A stretch of DNA of 64,000 bases from NCBI GenBank assembly GCA_038231575.1, contig JBBRLB010000001.1:60695-124694 (forward strand), given 5' to 3'. The DNA is from CAITWF01 sp038231575. GTDB lineage: Bacteria > Verrucomicrobiota > Verrucomicrobiia > Opitutales > Opitutaceae. Below, one piece after another: positions 35,690 through 44,472 of the stretch; positions within the stretch are counted from its first letter, which is position 1, and every line of letters starts with the position of its first letter. A program made the translations under genes and the position numbers. The notes under the pieces were generated by a model. It saw only the letters and a list, made by a program, of their open reading frames with translations, made no database searches and was not told the origin of the DNA.

Positions 35690-38239
35690 ATGCAACTACA
35701 CCGACCCACCACACTGCGACGGGCTTCCGGCATCACCACTGCCGCGCTCGCTCTCCTGACCACGGCTGCGCTCACGTCACTGTCAGCCCAGACCACGCCC
35801 CCCGCGGCCCCCGCTAAACCCGGTGATCAAGTGATCACGATGGAAGCGTTCGTGTCGACCGGCTCGCGCTTCAACGATCGCACGGTCGTCGATTCCCCCG
35901 TGCCGATCGATATCGTCTCCACCGTCGAAATCCGCGCCGGCGGCTACACCGAGGCGAATCAGATCCTTCAGGCGCTCGCGCCGTCGTTTAATTTCCCGCG
36001 CCCGAGCGTGACCGACGGCAGCGATCACATCCGCCCCGCCACACTCCGTGGCCTGGCGCCCGATCAGGTGCTCGTGCTCGTCAACGGCAAGCGCCGCCAC
36101 TCCAGCGCGCTCGTCAACGTCAACGGCTCCGTCGGCCGCGGCTCCGTGTCCGTCGATCTCAACGCGCTGCCGACCACTTCCATCGGTAGCATCGAAGTGC
36201 TGCGTGACGGCGCGGCGGCCCAATACGGCTCCGATGCGATCGCCGGTGTCATTAACGTCTCCCTCCGCAAGGATCTGGGTTACGAATTCACGAGCACCGT
36301 GGGCCAGACTTACGCCGGCGACGGCGATGTGATCGAAGGCGCCTTCGACGCGGGCGTGAAGCTCGGCGGCGCGGGCTTCCTCCATGCCTCGACTTATTTT
36401 CGCCATCGCGACCAGACCAACCGCACCGGCCGCGACATCCGCCAGCAATATTTCGTCACCCGCAACGGCGCGCCGGCGATCGCCTCAGTCGTCAGCGGCA
36501 CGAACAACCAGCCCGTTTATTTGGCCACCGACGTGCTCGACCCGCGTGAAGCCACCTTCGATCGCCACAATGCTCAGCAGGGCGACGCGGACAGCAAGGA
36601 AGCCGGCATCCTCCTCAACGGCAGCATGCCGCTGGCCGATGGCATCGAGGCCTACGGGTTCGCCGCCTACACCAAGCGCGATGGGCGCTCGGCAGCGAAT
36701 TTCCGCGTGGCGCTCAACGACAACAACGTCCGCTCGATCTTCCCGAACGGGTTCCTGCCGTTCATCGAGGCGAAAATCACCGACGCCTCGCTCACCGGCG
36801 GACTCAAAGGCAAGGCCAGTGACTGGAATTACGACATGAGCGAGACCTGGGGCGGCAACGGCTTGAAGTATGACGTCGATCACACCGTCAACGCCACGCT
36901 CGGCAACGCCAGCCCCACGCATTTCTACGCGGGCAAGCTCTCCTTCCAGCAATCCACGACCAATCTCGACCTGACGCGCAACTTCGACATCGGCGGCCAC
37001 GCTCCGCTCAAGATGGCGATGGGCGCCGAATATCGGTGGGAGAATTTCCGGATCCGCGCGGGCGAGCCCAACTCCTATCGCAACGGCGGCGTGCTCATCC
37101 TCGACGGTCCGAAGGCGGGCCTGCCCGCCTCCACCACACCGGGCGCGCAAGGTTTCCCGGGTTATCAGCCCGCCGACGAGGCGAACCCCAAGCGCCACAG
37201 CTACGCGGGCTACCTCGACTTCGAGAACCAAGTCACCGACCGCCTCCTCCTCTCCGCCGCGGGCCGCTACGAAAAATACAGCGACTTCGGCTCCACCGTC
37301 ATCGGCAAGCTCGCGGCCCGCTTCGAGCTCACGAAGGGCTTCGCGCTCCGCGGCTCCGTGGGCAACGGTTTCCGCGCGCCTTCGCTCGCGCAGAGCTACT
37401 TCAGCTCGACCGCGACCAACTTCATCGGCGGCGTGCCGTTTGAAATCCGCACGTTCCCCGTCACCAACGGCGTGGCCAAGGCGCTGGGCGCGAAAGCGCT
37501 CAAGCCGGAAAAATCCGACAACCGCAGCATCGGCCTCACCACGCAGTTCGGCGGCCTCACCGCCTCGGTGGATTTCTACGAAATCAAAGTCCGCGACCGC
37601 ATCGCCTACTCGTCGAACTTCAACGACGCCGGCACGCGCAATTTCCTCGCGACGCAGGGCTTCCCCAGCGTCGGCGGCGTGCGCTTCTTCACCAACGCCG
37701 TGGATAGCCGCACGCGCGGCCTCGACCTCACGAGCCGCTACACCTTCAAACTCGCGAGTGATTCCAAGCTCACGCTGACGGGCAACCTCAACCTCAATCA
37801 GCAAAAGCTCACCCGCGTCGCCACCACGCCCCCGCAGCTTGCGGCCGTCTCGACCAGTCCGCTCATCGATCGCACCGAAGTTTACCGCTACGAGCGGGCC
37901 CAGCCGCGGAACAACCTCAACCTCTCCGCCAACTACGAAGTGGGCGCGTGGAGTTTCCTGGCGCGCGAAGTGCGCTACGGCGAAGTGACGGGCGTGGGCT
38001 CGAACGCCGATTTCACGCGCGACCAGGTCTACAGCCAGAAGTGGATCCTCGATCTCGACGTCGGCTATAAGCTGTCGAAAAATCTGAAGGTGAACATCGG
38101 CGCCAACAACGCCCTCAACGTGAAGCCGGACCTCATCATCGCGCCGAACAATCCCTCGGGCTTTGCAAAATACAGCAACTTCTCGCCCTTCGGCGCCACC
38201 GGCGGCTTCTACTTCATCCGGTCGGATTACAAATTCTGA
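35690..38239 (+). CDS. TonB-dependent receptor (plug and barrel)
   Basis: An 849-residue outer-membrane receptor with signal peptide (1-34, ending LSAQ), TonB-box-like VITMEAFVSTGSR, plug domain (about 55-180, with ATLRGLAPDQVLVLVNGKRRH and IEVLRDGAAAQYGSDAIAGVINV) and a C-terminal barrel ending RSDYKF. The VNGKRRHSSALVN block is the form seen in receptors for sugars, vitamins or other organic substrates. It is divergent from ggt with 104 bp between the starts, which may mean shared control. It is followed by a strong terminator. Confidence 0.9.
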   Translation: MQLHRPTTLRRASGITTAALALLTTAALTSLSAQTTPPAAPAKPGDQVITMEAFVSTGSRFNDRTVVDSPVPIDIVSTVEIRAGGYTEANQILQALAPSFNFPRPSVTDGSDHIRPATLRGLAPDQVLVLVNGKRRHSSALVNVNGSVGRGSVSVDLNALPTTSIGSIEVLRDGAAAQYGSDAIAGVINVSLRKDLGYEFTSTVGQTYAGDGDVIEGAFDAGVKLGGAGFLHASTYFRHRDQTNRTGRDIRQQYFVTRNGAPAIASVVSGTNNQPVYLATDVLDPREATFDRHNAQQGDADSKEAGILLNGSMPLADGIEAYGFAAYTKRDGRSAANFRVALNDNNVRSIFPNGFLPFIEAKITDASLTGGLKGKASDWNYDMSETWGGNGLKYDVDHTVNATLGNASPTHFYAGKLSFQQSTTNLDLTRNFDIGGHAPLKMAMGAEYRWENFRIRAGEPNSYRNGGVLILDGPKAGLPASTTPGAQGFPGYQPADEANPKRHSYAGYLDFENQVTDRLLLSAAGRYEKYSDFGSTVIGKLAARFELTKGFALRGSVGNGFRAPSLAQSYFSSTATNFIGGVPFEIRTFPVTNGVAKALGAKALKPEKSDNRSIGLTTQFGGLTASVDFYEIKVRDRIAYSSNFNDAGTRNFLATQGFPSVGGVRFFTNAVDSRTRGLDLTSRYTFKLASDSKLTLTGNLNLNQQKLTRVATTPPQLAAVSTSPLIDRTEVYRYERAQPRNNLNLSANYEVGAWSFLAREVRYGEVTGVGSNADFTRDQVYSQKWILDLDVGYKLSKNLKVNIGANNALNVKPDLIIAPNNPSGFAKYSNFSPFGATGGFYFIRSDYKF

Positions 38240-38272
38240 GCGTAGCCCGGCGCGCAATAATTCTCCCGCGAG

Positions 38273-38302
38273 CGCGGAGCCGCAAGGCTCCGCGTTTTTT
38301 TT
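38273..38302 (+). terminator. Rho-independent terminator of the TonB receptor gene
   Basis: Arms 38273-38281 and 38286-38294 form a perfect 9-bp stem with a GCAA tetraloop, followed by eight T. It sits 34 bases after the stop. Confidence 0.92.
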
Positions 38303-38356
38303 GCACCTTCGGGTTTGCCGGTCGTCCCCGCGTCGTCACACTCCAACCCTCCCACC

Positions 38357-39148
38357 ATGACTCTCTCCGTCGGCTGCACGTTGGGCTACCAAGTCCTCGC
38401 CACGCCCTCCGCGGCTTTCACCTTCAACGTCCTCGCCAACTCCGACGCCCAACAACGCGTCCTTCGCGAGGAAATCGTCTGCACGCCGACCGTCGCGACC
38501 GAAATTGTGGAGGCTTCGACCGGCGGACGCGTGTTGCGCTGCGAGGTGCCGGCCGGCGCGTTTGAGTTTCGCTACCACGCCGAGGTTGAGGTCACCCGTC
38601 CGGCGTTGCCGGCCGCCGTGAAGGCCGACAACCCCGGCCGGCTCCCGCTCTCGATTCTCACCTACACGCTCCCGAGCCGTTACTGTGAAAGCGATCGGTT
38701 CTCGCCGATGGCGTGGGAACTGTTCGGCAAGAATCTCGATCGCGCCGAGCAAGTGCGCGCGATCTGCGCTTGGATCGATGCGAACCTCGCCTACACGCCC
38801 AACGCGACCGACGGCCGGACCTCCGCGTGGGATGTTTGGATCGGGCGCAAGGGCGTGTGCCGCGACTACACGCACCTCGCGATCGCGTTTTGCCGCGCGC
38901 TTTCGATTCCCGCGCGCTACGTGGGCGGCTATGCGGCCGGACTCGAACCGATGGATTTTCACGCGTGCTTCGAGGCCTATCTTGGCGGCGAATGGCGGCT
39001 CTTCGATCCGACGGACAACATCGCGCCGGAAAACATCGTCGTCATCTCGCGCGGGCGCGACGCGACGAGCGCCGCGCTCACGACGATCTTCGGCCGAACG
39101 AACTCTTTGCCGGTTAACGTGACCTGCTTCGTCAGCGGAGCAAAGTAG
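38357..39148 (+). CDS. Transglutaminase-like cysteine protease family protein
   Basis: A 263-residue protein with the transglutaminase-like catalytic triad Cys168 (GRKGVCRDYTH), His202 (MDFHACFEAYL) and Asp217 (WRLFDPTD). The N-terminal 120 residues form the beta-rich domain seen in bacterial transglutaminase-like proteins. No signal peptide is visible. Members act as peptidases or amidases on gamma-glutamyl or peptide bonds. The start ATG 38357 is preferred over an upstream in-frame codon. It converges on the sugar dehydrogenase gene. Confidence 0.85.
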   Translation: MTLSVGCTLGYQVLATPSAAFTFNVLANSDAQQRVLREEIVCTPTVATEIVEASTGGRVLRCEVPAGAFEFRYHAEVEVTRPALPAAVKADNPGRLPLSILTYTLPSRYCESDRFSPMAWELFGKNLDRAEQVRAICAWIDANLAYTPNATDGRTSAWDVWIGRKGVCRDYTHLAIAFCRALSIPARYVGGYAAGLEPMDFHACFEAYLGGEWRLFDPTDNIAPENIVVISRGRDATSAALTTIFGRTNSLPVNVTCFVSGAK

Positions 39149-39162
39149 CGGTGGCCCGAGGT

Positions 39163-39219
39163 GACAGGGACAACTCGTCCCTGTCTGAAACGACGAGCCA
39201 CGAGCGGGGCGCTCGTGGC
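39163..39219. repeat. Pair of perfect hairpins between convergent genes
   Basis: Two stems follow each other: arms 39163-39171/39177-39185 (loop 5) and 39197-39205/39211-39219 (loop 5), each 9 bp and perfect. A GTGGCCCG sequence flanks both sides (39151 region and 39216 region). The arrangement resembles REP/BIME-type intergenic elements and could also act as a bidirectional terminator, although T-runs are missing. Confidence 0.6.
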
Positions 39220-39229
39220 CCGCCCAAAC

Positions 39230-40672
39230 TCAGCTCGCCGGGGTGAGGCGAGCGATGCGGTTGCGGAAGAGAATGTAGAGCGCGCCGTCGGGGCCGCCGA
39301 TCACTTCGCGGATGCGATCGTCCTCCGACGCGCCCTTGAAGAGGATTTCGTCGGTGAGGAGTTTTCCGTTTTTGATTTCGAGGCGGTGCAGTTCCTTCGC
39401 GACCAGCGAGGCGACGAAGAGGTGGTTTTTCCACTTCGGGAAAAGATCGCCCGTGTAGAAATTGGAACCGCACGGCGCGATCGAGGGCACCCAGTAATGC
39501 ACGGGCTGCTCCATACCCGCTTTCGCGGTGCCTTCGCTGCCGGGAAGGGCGACACCCGGATAGTCCATGCCGTAAGTGATCACGGGCCAGCCGTAGTTGC
39601 GGCCGGGGAGGATGAGGTTGACCTCGTCGCCGCCGCGCGGGCCGTGTTCGATGTCGAAGAGTTCGCCCGTCGCGGAATTGAAGGCGAGGCCCTGCGGGTT
39701 GCGGTGGCCATAGCTCCAGATCGTGCGATCGACGCCCGTCCGTTTCGCGAACGGATTGTCGTCGGGGATGCGGCCGTCGTCGAAGACGCGGTGCACCTTG
39801 CCCATCGGCACGGCGAGATTCTGGGCGTTGGTGCCCGTGCCGCGCTCGCCGATGGTGAAGAAAAGATAGCCGGCTTTGTCGAAGGCAATGCGCCCGCCGA
39901 AATGCACGCCACCTGCCTTCGGATAAACGTCCAACGAACCCTGGAAAATCGTTTGCTGCTCGACGAGTGCGCCGTCCTTGAGTTTGCCCCGGATGATGCG
40001 CGTGAGGCTCACCGCGACCCCGTCGCGTTGTTGTGGATCGGAGTAGGCGAAATACAGCCAGCCGTTTTTCGCGTAGTCGGGGTGCGGGACGACGTCGAAC
40101 AATCCCGCCTGCTGCGTGGTATCGACCACGGGCACGCCGGAGATCTCCTTGTCGGCGAGCGTGCCGTTTTCGATCAGCCAGAGTTTACCCCGCTTTTCGG
40201 TGATGAGGGCGCGGTTCCCTGGCAGAAACGCGAGCGCCCACGGCTCTTTGACGTTGTCCACCCACGTGTGAAATTGAAAGCTGTGCAGCTGACTCTTGGC
40301 CGTCAACGACTCGACCGGCTTGGCGAATTCAGTGTGTTCTCGCTCATTGGTGGCGCGAGTCTCGCGGATATAAATCACCATCGCGCGGATTTCCTTTTCG
40401 GGGATGGCCGGGCCCCAAGCCGGCATGCCTTTTTCCGGGAAGCCGTTGCGGATGCTGCGCGCGAGGCTTTCGTCGTCGCTGCCGTGGAGCCAGATGTCGT
40501 CCAGCATCGAGGGCGCCTGGGCGCCCTGCATGTTGGCCCCGTGGCAATTGGCGCAGAGCGTGGTGTAAGTTTGTGCGACCGTGCCGGTGCCGTTGCGAAT
40601 GCCTTGGGCAAACGCCGGCGTGGCCGTCGCCAGCGCTGCGCAGACGAGAGTGAAGTGGATTTTGGTGATCAT
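39230..40672 (-). CDS. Cytochrome c-PQQ sugar dehydrogenase fusion
   Basis: A 480-residue exported protein. After the signal peptide (1-22) comes a c-type cytochrome domain with heme motif C40-A-N-C43-H44 and a probable axial Met83 (KGMPAWG). The rest (about 120-480) is the beta-propeller of PQQ-dependent soluble aldose dehydrogenases, with VKEPWALAFLPGNRALITEKRGKLW-type start, HFGGRIAFDK, SYGHRNPQGLAFN and EHGPRGGDEVNL. The fusion would pass electrons from sugar oxidation directly to heme. The start ATG 40672 matches the signal peptide. Confidence 0.9.
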   Translation of the reverse strand: MITKIHFTLVCAALATATPAFAQGIRNGTGTVAQTYTTLCANCHGANMQGAQAPSMLDDIWLHGSDDESLARSIRNGFPEKGMPAWGPAIPEKEIRAMVIYIRETRATNEREHTEFAKPVESLTAKSQLHSFQFHTWVDNVKEPWALAFLPGNRALITEKRGKLWLIENGTLADKEISGVPVVDTTQQAGLFDVVPHPDYAKNGWLYFAYSDPQQRDGVAVSLTRIIRGKLKDGALVEQQTIFQGSLDVYPKAGGVHFGGRIAFDKAGYLFFTIGERGTGTNAQNLAVPMGKVHRVFDDGRIPDDNPFAKRTGVDRTIWSYGHRNPQGLAFNSATGELFDIEHGPRGGDEVNLILPGRNYGWPVITYGMDYPGVALPGSEGTAKAGMEQPVHYWVPSIAPCGSNFYTGDLFPKWKNHLFVASLVAKELHRLEIKNGKLLTDEILFKGASEDDRIREVIGGPDGALYILFRNRIARLTPAS

Positions 40673-40851
40673 GGGGGAGCGGGAAAAAATCGTGCAGCGC
40701 CGCTCCGGAAGCGACCAGCCAATTTTGACCGAATCGGGGGCAGGTGATGTCGCCCGATCTGCACGTGGCCACAAAATTACACCGAAACGCGAACGAGTCT
40801 GGCGCGTGCCGAAATCTTGGTCCAACGTGCGTGAAACCTTTTCCATACATC

Positions 40852-41736
40852 ATGGCTGAAAAAATCGGATTCGTGGGCGTCGGGCGAATGGGCGGTAACA
40901 TGGCGCGGCGCCTCAAAGACTGCGGCTACGCAGTGACGGCGGTCTTCGACGCGCACGCCCCGGCGGCGGCCGAACTCGCTCGCGAGCTCGGCGCGGCTCA
41001 CGCGGCGAAGCTCGCCGACGTGACGGCGGCGGCCGACGTGATTTTCACGGTGGTGACGGACGATGCGGCGCAACTCGCGATCTTTGCCGAGAGCGGCGAC
41101 TCGCTGCTCCGCGGTGCGGCGGGAAAAATCTTCGTGAACTGCGCGACGATTTCGCCCGCGACCCACGTCGAGATCGAACGGCGCGCGCGGGCGGCGGGCG
41201 CGGGATCGCTCGAAGGCTGCATGGCGTCGTCGATTCCGCAGGCGCGCAACGGCACGCTCTATCTCATGTGCGGCGGGGACCGCGCGGCCTTCGATCGCGT
41301 GAAGCCGTTGCTGGAGAAACTGAGCAGTGCGCTGCGCTACATCGGGCCGGCCGGGCAGGCGGCGCAGGTGAAGGCGCTCGTGAACATGGTCATGAACATC
41401 AACACCGCGGGCCTCGCCGAAGGTCTCGGGCTCGGCGCCGCGCTCGGCCTCGATCTCGACATGCTGCGCGAAGTATTTTTGCAGACGGGCGCGAATTCGC
41501 AGGTGCTGAAGACCGACGGCGAGGACATGCAGAATCGCGCGCACGATTGTTTTTTCTCCGGCGCGCACGCCGCGAAGGATTCCGGCATCGCGCTCGCGCT
41601 CGGCCACGAGGCCGGACTAAAACTCCCGCTCGCGGCCGCCACGAAAGCGCAGTTCGACCGGATGATCGCGCTGGGCCTCGGCGCGCTCGACAAGAGCGGC
41701 GTGGCGGAACTCACCTTCAAGGGCCGTCACGGATAG
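40852..41736 (+). CDS. 3-Hydroxyisobutyrate dehydrogenase-like NAD(P) oxidoreductase
   Basis: A 294-residue beta-hydroxyacid dehydrogenase. The Rossmann start GFVGVGRMGGNMARRL is classic, and the substrate region EGCMASSIPQARNGTLYLMCGG and the catalytic-lysine block VKALVNMVMNINTAGLAEG follow. Members reduce or oxidise 3-hydroxyisobutyrate, tartronate semialdehyde, glyoxylate or related substrates. The ATG at 40852 is chosen because the longer frame lacks coding character. It is divergent from the sugar dehydrogenase. Confidence 0.88.
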   Translation: MAEKIGFVGVGRMGGNMARRLKDCGYAVTAVFDAHAPAAAELARELGAAHAAKLADVTAAADVIFTVVTDDAAQLAIFAESGDSLLRGAAGKIFVNCATISPATHVEIERRARAAGAGSLEGCMASSIPQARNGTLYLMCGGDRAAFDRVKPLLEKLSSALRYIGPAGQAAQVKALVNMVMNINTAGLAEGLGLGAALGLDLDMLREVFLQTGANSQVLKTDGEDMQNRAHDCFFSGAHAAKDSGIALALGHEAGLKLPLAAATKAQFDRMIALGLGALDKSGVAELTFKGRHG

Positions 41737-41768
41737 CTGCGACGCCACGCGGGCGTTGGCCGGGCGCG

Positions 41769-42659
41769 CTACTTTCTTTCTGCCGGCGTCCAGAACGGCT
41801 CGGGCGTGACGACAAATTCGATCGGGACTTCGGGCACAAAAGTTTTTAGCCAGCGGGCGCACTCTTTCATGCCGGCTTCCTCAGACGGGATGTGGCCGAG
41901 GATGATGAGGCCTTTGCGTTGGCCGGTCGCCACGGCGTCCACGCCGTATTCGATTGTTTCCCATTCGGTCGCTTCGCCGAACATCAACACTTCCACGTCA
42001 CGATCCTGCAGGGTGTGGCGGTTGGCGGCGAAGCCGCTCGCGCCGGGCGAGAAGCCGAGCTTCGTGACCTTCGACTTCGGGTCGCCGACAATCCGCAGCG
42101 CGTGAAGGTGGAGGCGGTCGCGAATCTGCGCGGCCAATTCCTCCAGCGTCATTTCAGGGAGAACGTATTTCGTGGCGCCGGGTTGGGCCTGAAATCTCTG
42201 CCAGCCGAGCGCGTTCGTCACGCCCGTGACGACCATGTCGGGCTGCATCCGGTGGAGGTGATCGTGAAAGCGAAAGATCACGAGGCCGTGCTCCTTGATG
42301 AACGCCAGTTTGGCGGCGAGCACCGGATCGTTTTCAGATTCCATTCCACCAGTCACATCTTGGTGGCCGTAAAAGGTCGGCTCATGCGTGATGATGAGAT
42401 TCGCGCCGCCGGCGGCGGCGCGACGGAGCACATCGTAGGTCGCCATCATCGCCACAGCGATGCCCTTCACGGGTGTGTTCGGATCGCCGGCTTTGAACGT
42501 GTCGACCGTCGGCGGGCGCCAGGGAATGCCGACATGTTGTTGAATCCGCTCGATGACCTGCGCGGCGGTGGGATTTCCGGCGGGCGCGCCGGCGGAAAGT
42601 CCGCGACTCACGAGTGCGAGAGAGACGACGAAAACGAGACGCTTGAATCGGAAGCTCAT
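41769..42659 (-). CDS. Secreted Nif3-like protein
   Basis: A 296-residue protein of the Nif3/DUF34 superfamily with an N-terminal signal peptide (KRLVFVVSLALVSRGLSAGA, about residues 5-24). The metal-site block reads GANLIITHEPTFYGHQD, where the usual HHP is THEP. IFRFHDHLHRMQPDM and LIILGHIPSEEAGM supply further His and Glu residues. Cytoplasmic Nif3 proteins are ubiquitous and of uncertain function; this exported branch may be a metal-dependent hydrolase. It is the last gene of a minus-strand run, 13 bp after the esterase fusion. Confidence 0.8.
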   Translation of the reverse strand: MSFRFKRLVFVVSLALVSRGLSAGAPAGNPTAAQVIERIQQHVGIPWRPPTVDTFKAGDPNTPVKGIAVAMMATYDVLRRAAAGGANLIITHEPTFYGHQDVTGGMESENDPVLAAKLAFIKEHGLVIFRFHDHLHRMQPDMVVTGVTNALGWQRFQAQPGATKYVLPEMTLEELAAQIRDRLHLHALRIVGDPKSKVTKLGFSPGASGFAANRHTLQDRDVEVLMFGEATEWETIEYGVDAVATGQRKGLIILGHIPSEEAGMKECARWLKTFVPEVPIEFVVTPEPFWTPAERK

Positions 42660-42672
42660 GAAAAAATTGTGC

Positions 42673-44403
42673 TCAGTTGAGAGTGAACGCCACGGTGCCG
42701 AGCGCGCCGAAGTCGGCGGTGTAATTTCCCTTTTCGCCGACGTGCGCGCCACCGAGCGGGCCGGTGAGAATGATGTCGCCGCGATGCACGACGCGGCCTT
42801 GGTCAATGATCTGGTTGATGAGCGTCATCAGCATCCGCGCCTGACCCTCGCTGACGTCGGCGCCGGTCGCGGCGTGGAGTTTTTTGCCGTCGCGGCTGAG
42901 CGTGACCGCGAGCGCATCGGTCTTCCCGACGGCGGTCGTGGCGACCGGCGCGCCGACGATGAATTGATTTGCGCCGAGATTTTCGGCGACGGCGTCGAGC
43001 GGATTACCGGCGATTTTGTTGCCCTTGATCAGGCCGAGGTCGCTGGGCAGTCCGACGACGGGCACGATGGATTCGACGTTCGTGACCGCTGAGCGAGGCA
43101 CGGCGAGCTTCGTGCCGATGTCGAACGCCATCACGTAGCCGATCTGCGTTTCGACGAGCACGGGCTCTTTCGTGGCGACCGCGACAGGCGTGCCGGCTTT
43201 CGCGTCGATGCGATCTGACTTCAGCAGAATCCCGTGGAGCGGTGCGGCGATCTTGGCGGATTTTTGCGACACGGCGGAGGTGAGTGCGGCGGTGTAGCCG
43301 TCGACTTCCGCGCCGCCCTTTACGGCGAGCCCGATCACACGTTGCTGCGCCGCGTAGGCCTGACGGAGGTCGGCGTTCGGGAGAGTGGCGGTCAGGCGTG
43401 GCAATGAAGTCGAGCCGCGCGCGCGCGCCGTGGCGAAATCGCGGGCATACTTCCGCAGCGGGACCACGTCGAGATAGCCCTGCCACGCGAGCCAGTTCAT
43501 GCAGAGTTCGCCCCAGTGTCCGACAGGCAGAGGCGTGCCGCGGATGCCGAAGCCGTGTCCGCCGGCACCGAAGACGTGGAGTTCGGACGCAATGTTAGCA
43601 CGCTTGAGCGCGTTCATCAGTATGATCGAGGAGAGGGCGGAATCGTCGAACGCGTGCGCGATGAACATCGGCGGAGTGCTTTGGTTGATGCGCGAGGCGA
43701 TGTCAGGGCGCAGGGCGTTGTCGCGTTCGCTGACGAAGCCACCGCCGTAAACGCAGATGTTAAAATCCGGACGCGTCGAAAATTTGTCGGCGGCATCGAC
43801 GGGTTCATATTGACGCGGCTCGGCGTGATAGACCGAGAGCACCACATCGATTTCGCCGCCCGCCGAGAAACCGATGGTGCCGAGTGCATCGGAGTCGATG
43901 TGCCATTCCGCGGCGCGCGAGCGGATGAGGCCCATCGCGCGTTGGGCGTCCTGCACGCCGACCTTCCAACGCTGCTGCGGATCACGTGCGGGCACGCGGT
44001 ATTTCAGGAGGAAGGCTGCGATGCCTTGGGAGTTGAGCCACTCGGCGATTTCGTAGCCCTCGTGTTCGATCGCGAGGCGTTCGAGGCCGCCGCCCGGGAT
44101 GACGAGCATCGCGGTGCCGGTATTTTTCTCCGGCGGGGGGAGAAAAACGGAGAGGGTCGGCACGCTGACATCGGTGATTTGATCGAACGGGCGCGGGCGA
44201 CCTTCGAGCACGTGCTCGGGGCCGAGGTTGCCTTTTTCGCCGGGCGGCGTGCCGGGCCAGAGATTGAAGGACGCGGAAGGTTGGTAGGTGACGCTTTCGA
44301 GCACCGCCACCGGGGCGGGCGCGTTGGCTGCAAAGGCGGAAGGGGCGAACAAACTCAACGCCGCGGCGGCGACGGGGTGGAGGAGGCGCGATGGAGATTT
44401 CAT
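42673..44403 (-). CDS. Secreted alpha/beta-hydrolase fused to a hydratase-like (MhpD/FAH) domain
   Basis: A 576-residue exported protein. After the signal peptide (1-25), residues about 45-315 are an acetylxylan-esterase/BD-FAE-type hydrolase: oxyanion region VIPGGGLE, nucleophile Ser180 in GFSAGG, an acid near FDDSA (253-254) and His283 in GGHGFG. Residues about 340-576 resemble 2-keto-4-pentenoate hydratase: LRQAYAAQQRVIGLAV, LHGILLKSDRID, FDIGTKLAV, NQFIVGAPV and a DFGALGTVAFTL end. By eye the expected metal ligands (ExE and Asp) and lysine appear changed (VETQ, VVGLP, YTAALTS). The start ATG 44403 fits the signal peptide. Substrate unknown; plant polymer or lignin-type fragments are a guess. 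Confidence 0.8.
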   Translation of the reverse strand: MKSPSRLLHPVAAAALSLFAPSAFAANAPAPVAVLESVTYQPSASFNLWPGTPPGEKGNLGPEHVLEGRPRPFDQITDVSVPTLSVFLPPPEKNTGTAMLVIPGGGLERLAIEHEGYEIAEWLNSQGIAAFLLKYRVPARDPQQRWKVGVQDAQRAMGLIRSRAAEWHIDSDALGTIGFSAGGEIDVVLSVYHAEPRQYEPVDAADKFSTRPDFNICVYGGGFVSERDNALRPDIASRINQSTPPMFIAHAFDDSALSSIILMNALKRANIASELHVFGAGGHGFGIRGTPLPVGHWGELCMNWLAWQGYLDVVPLRKYARDFATARARGSTSLPRLTATLPNADLRQAYAAQQRVIGLAVKGGAEVDGYTAALTSAVSQKSAKIAAPLHGILLKSDRIDAKAGTPVAVATKEPVLVETQIGYVMAFDIGTKLAVPRSAVTNVESIVPVVGLPSDLGLIKGNKIAGNPLDAVAENLGANQFIVGAPVATTAVGKTDALAVTLSRDGKKLHAATGADVSEGQARMLMTLINQIIDQGRVVHRGDIILTGPLGGAHVGEKGNYTADFGALGTVAFTLN

Positions 44404-44472
44404 AAGAGGCAATGAACGGGAAGCGCCGGCGACGGGCGCAGTTTTCACGAACGACCGGCGGCGTGCCGGCGT

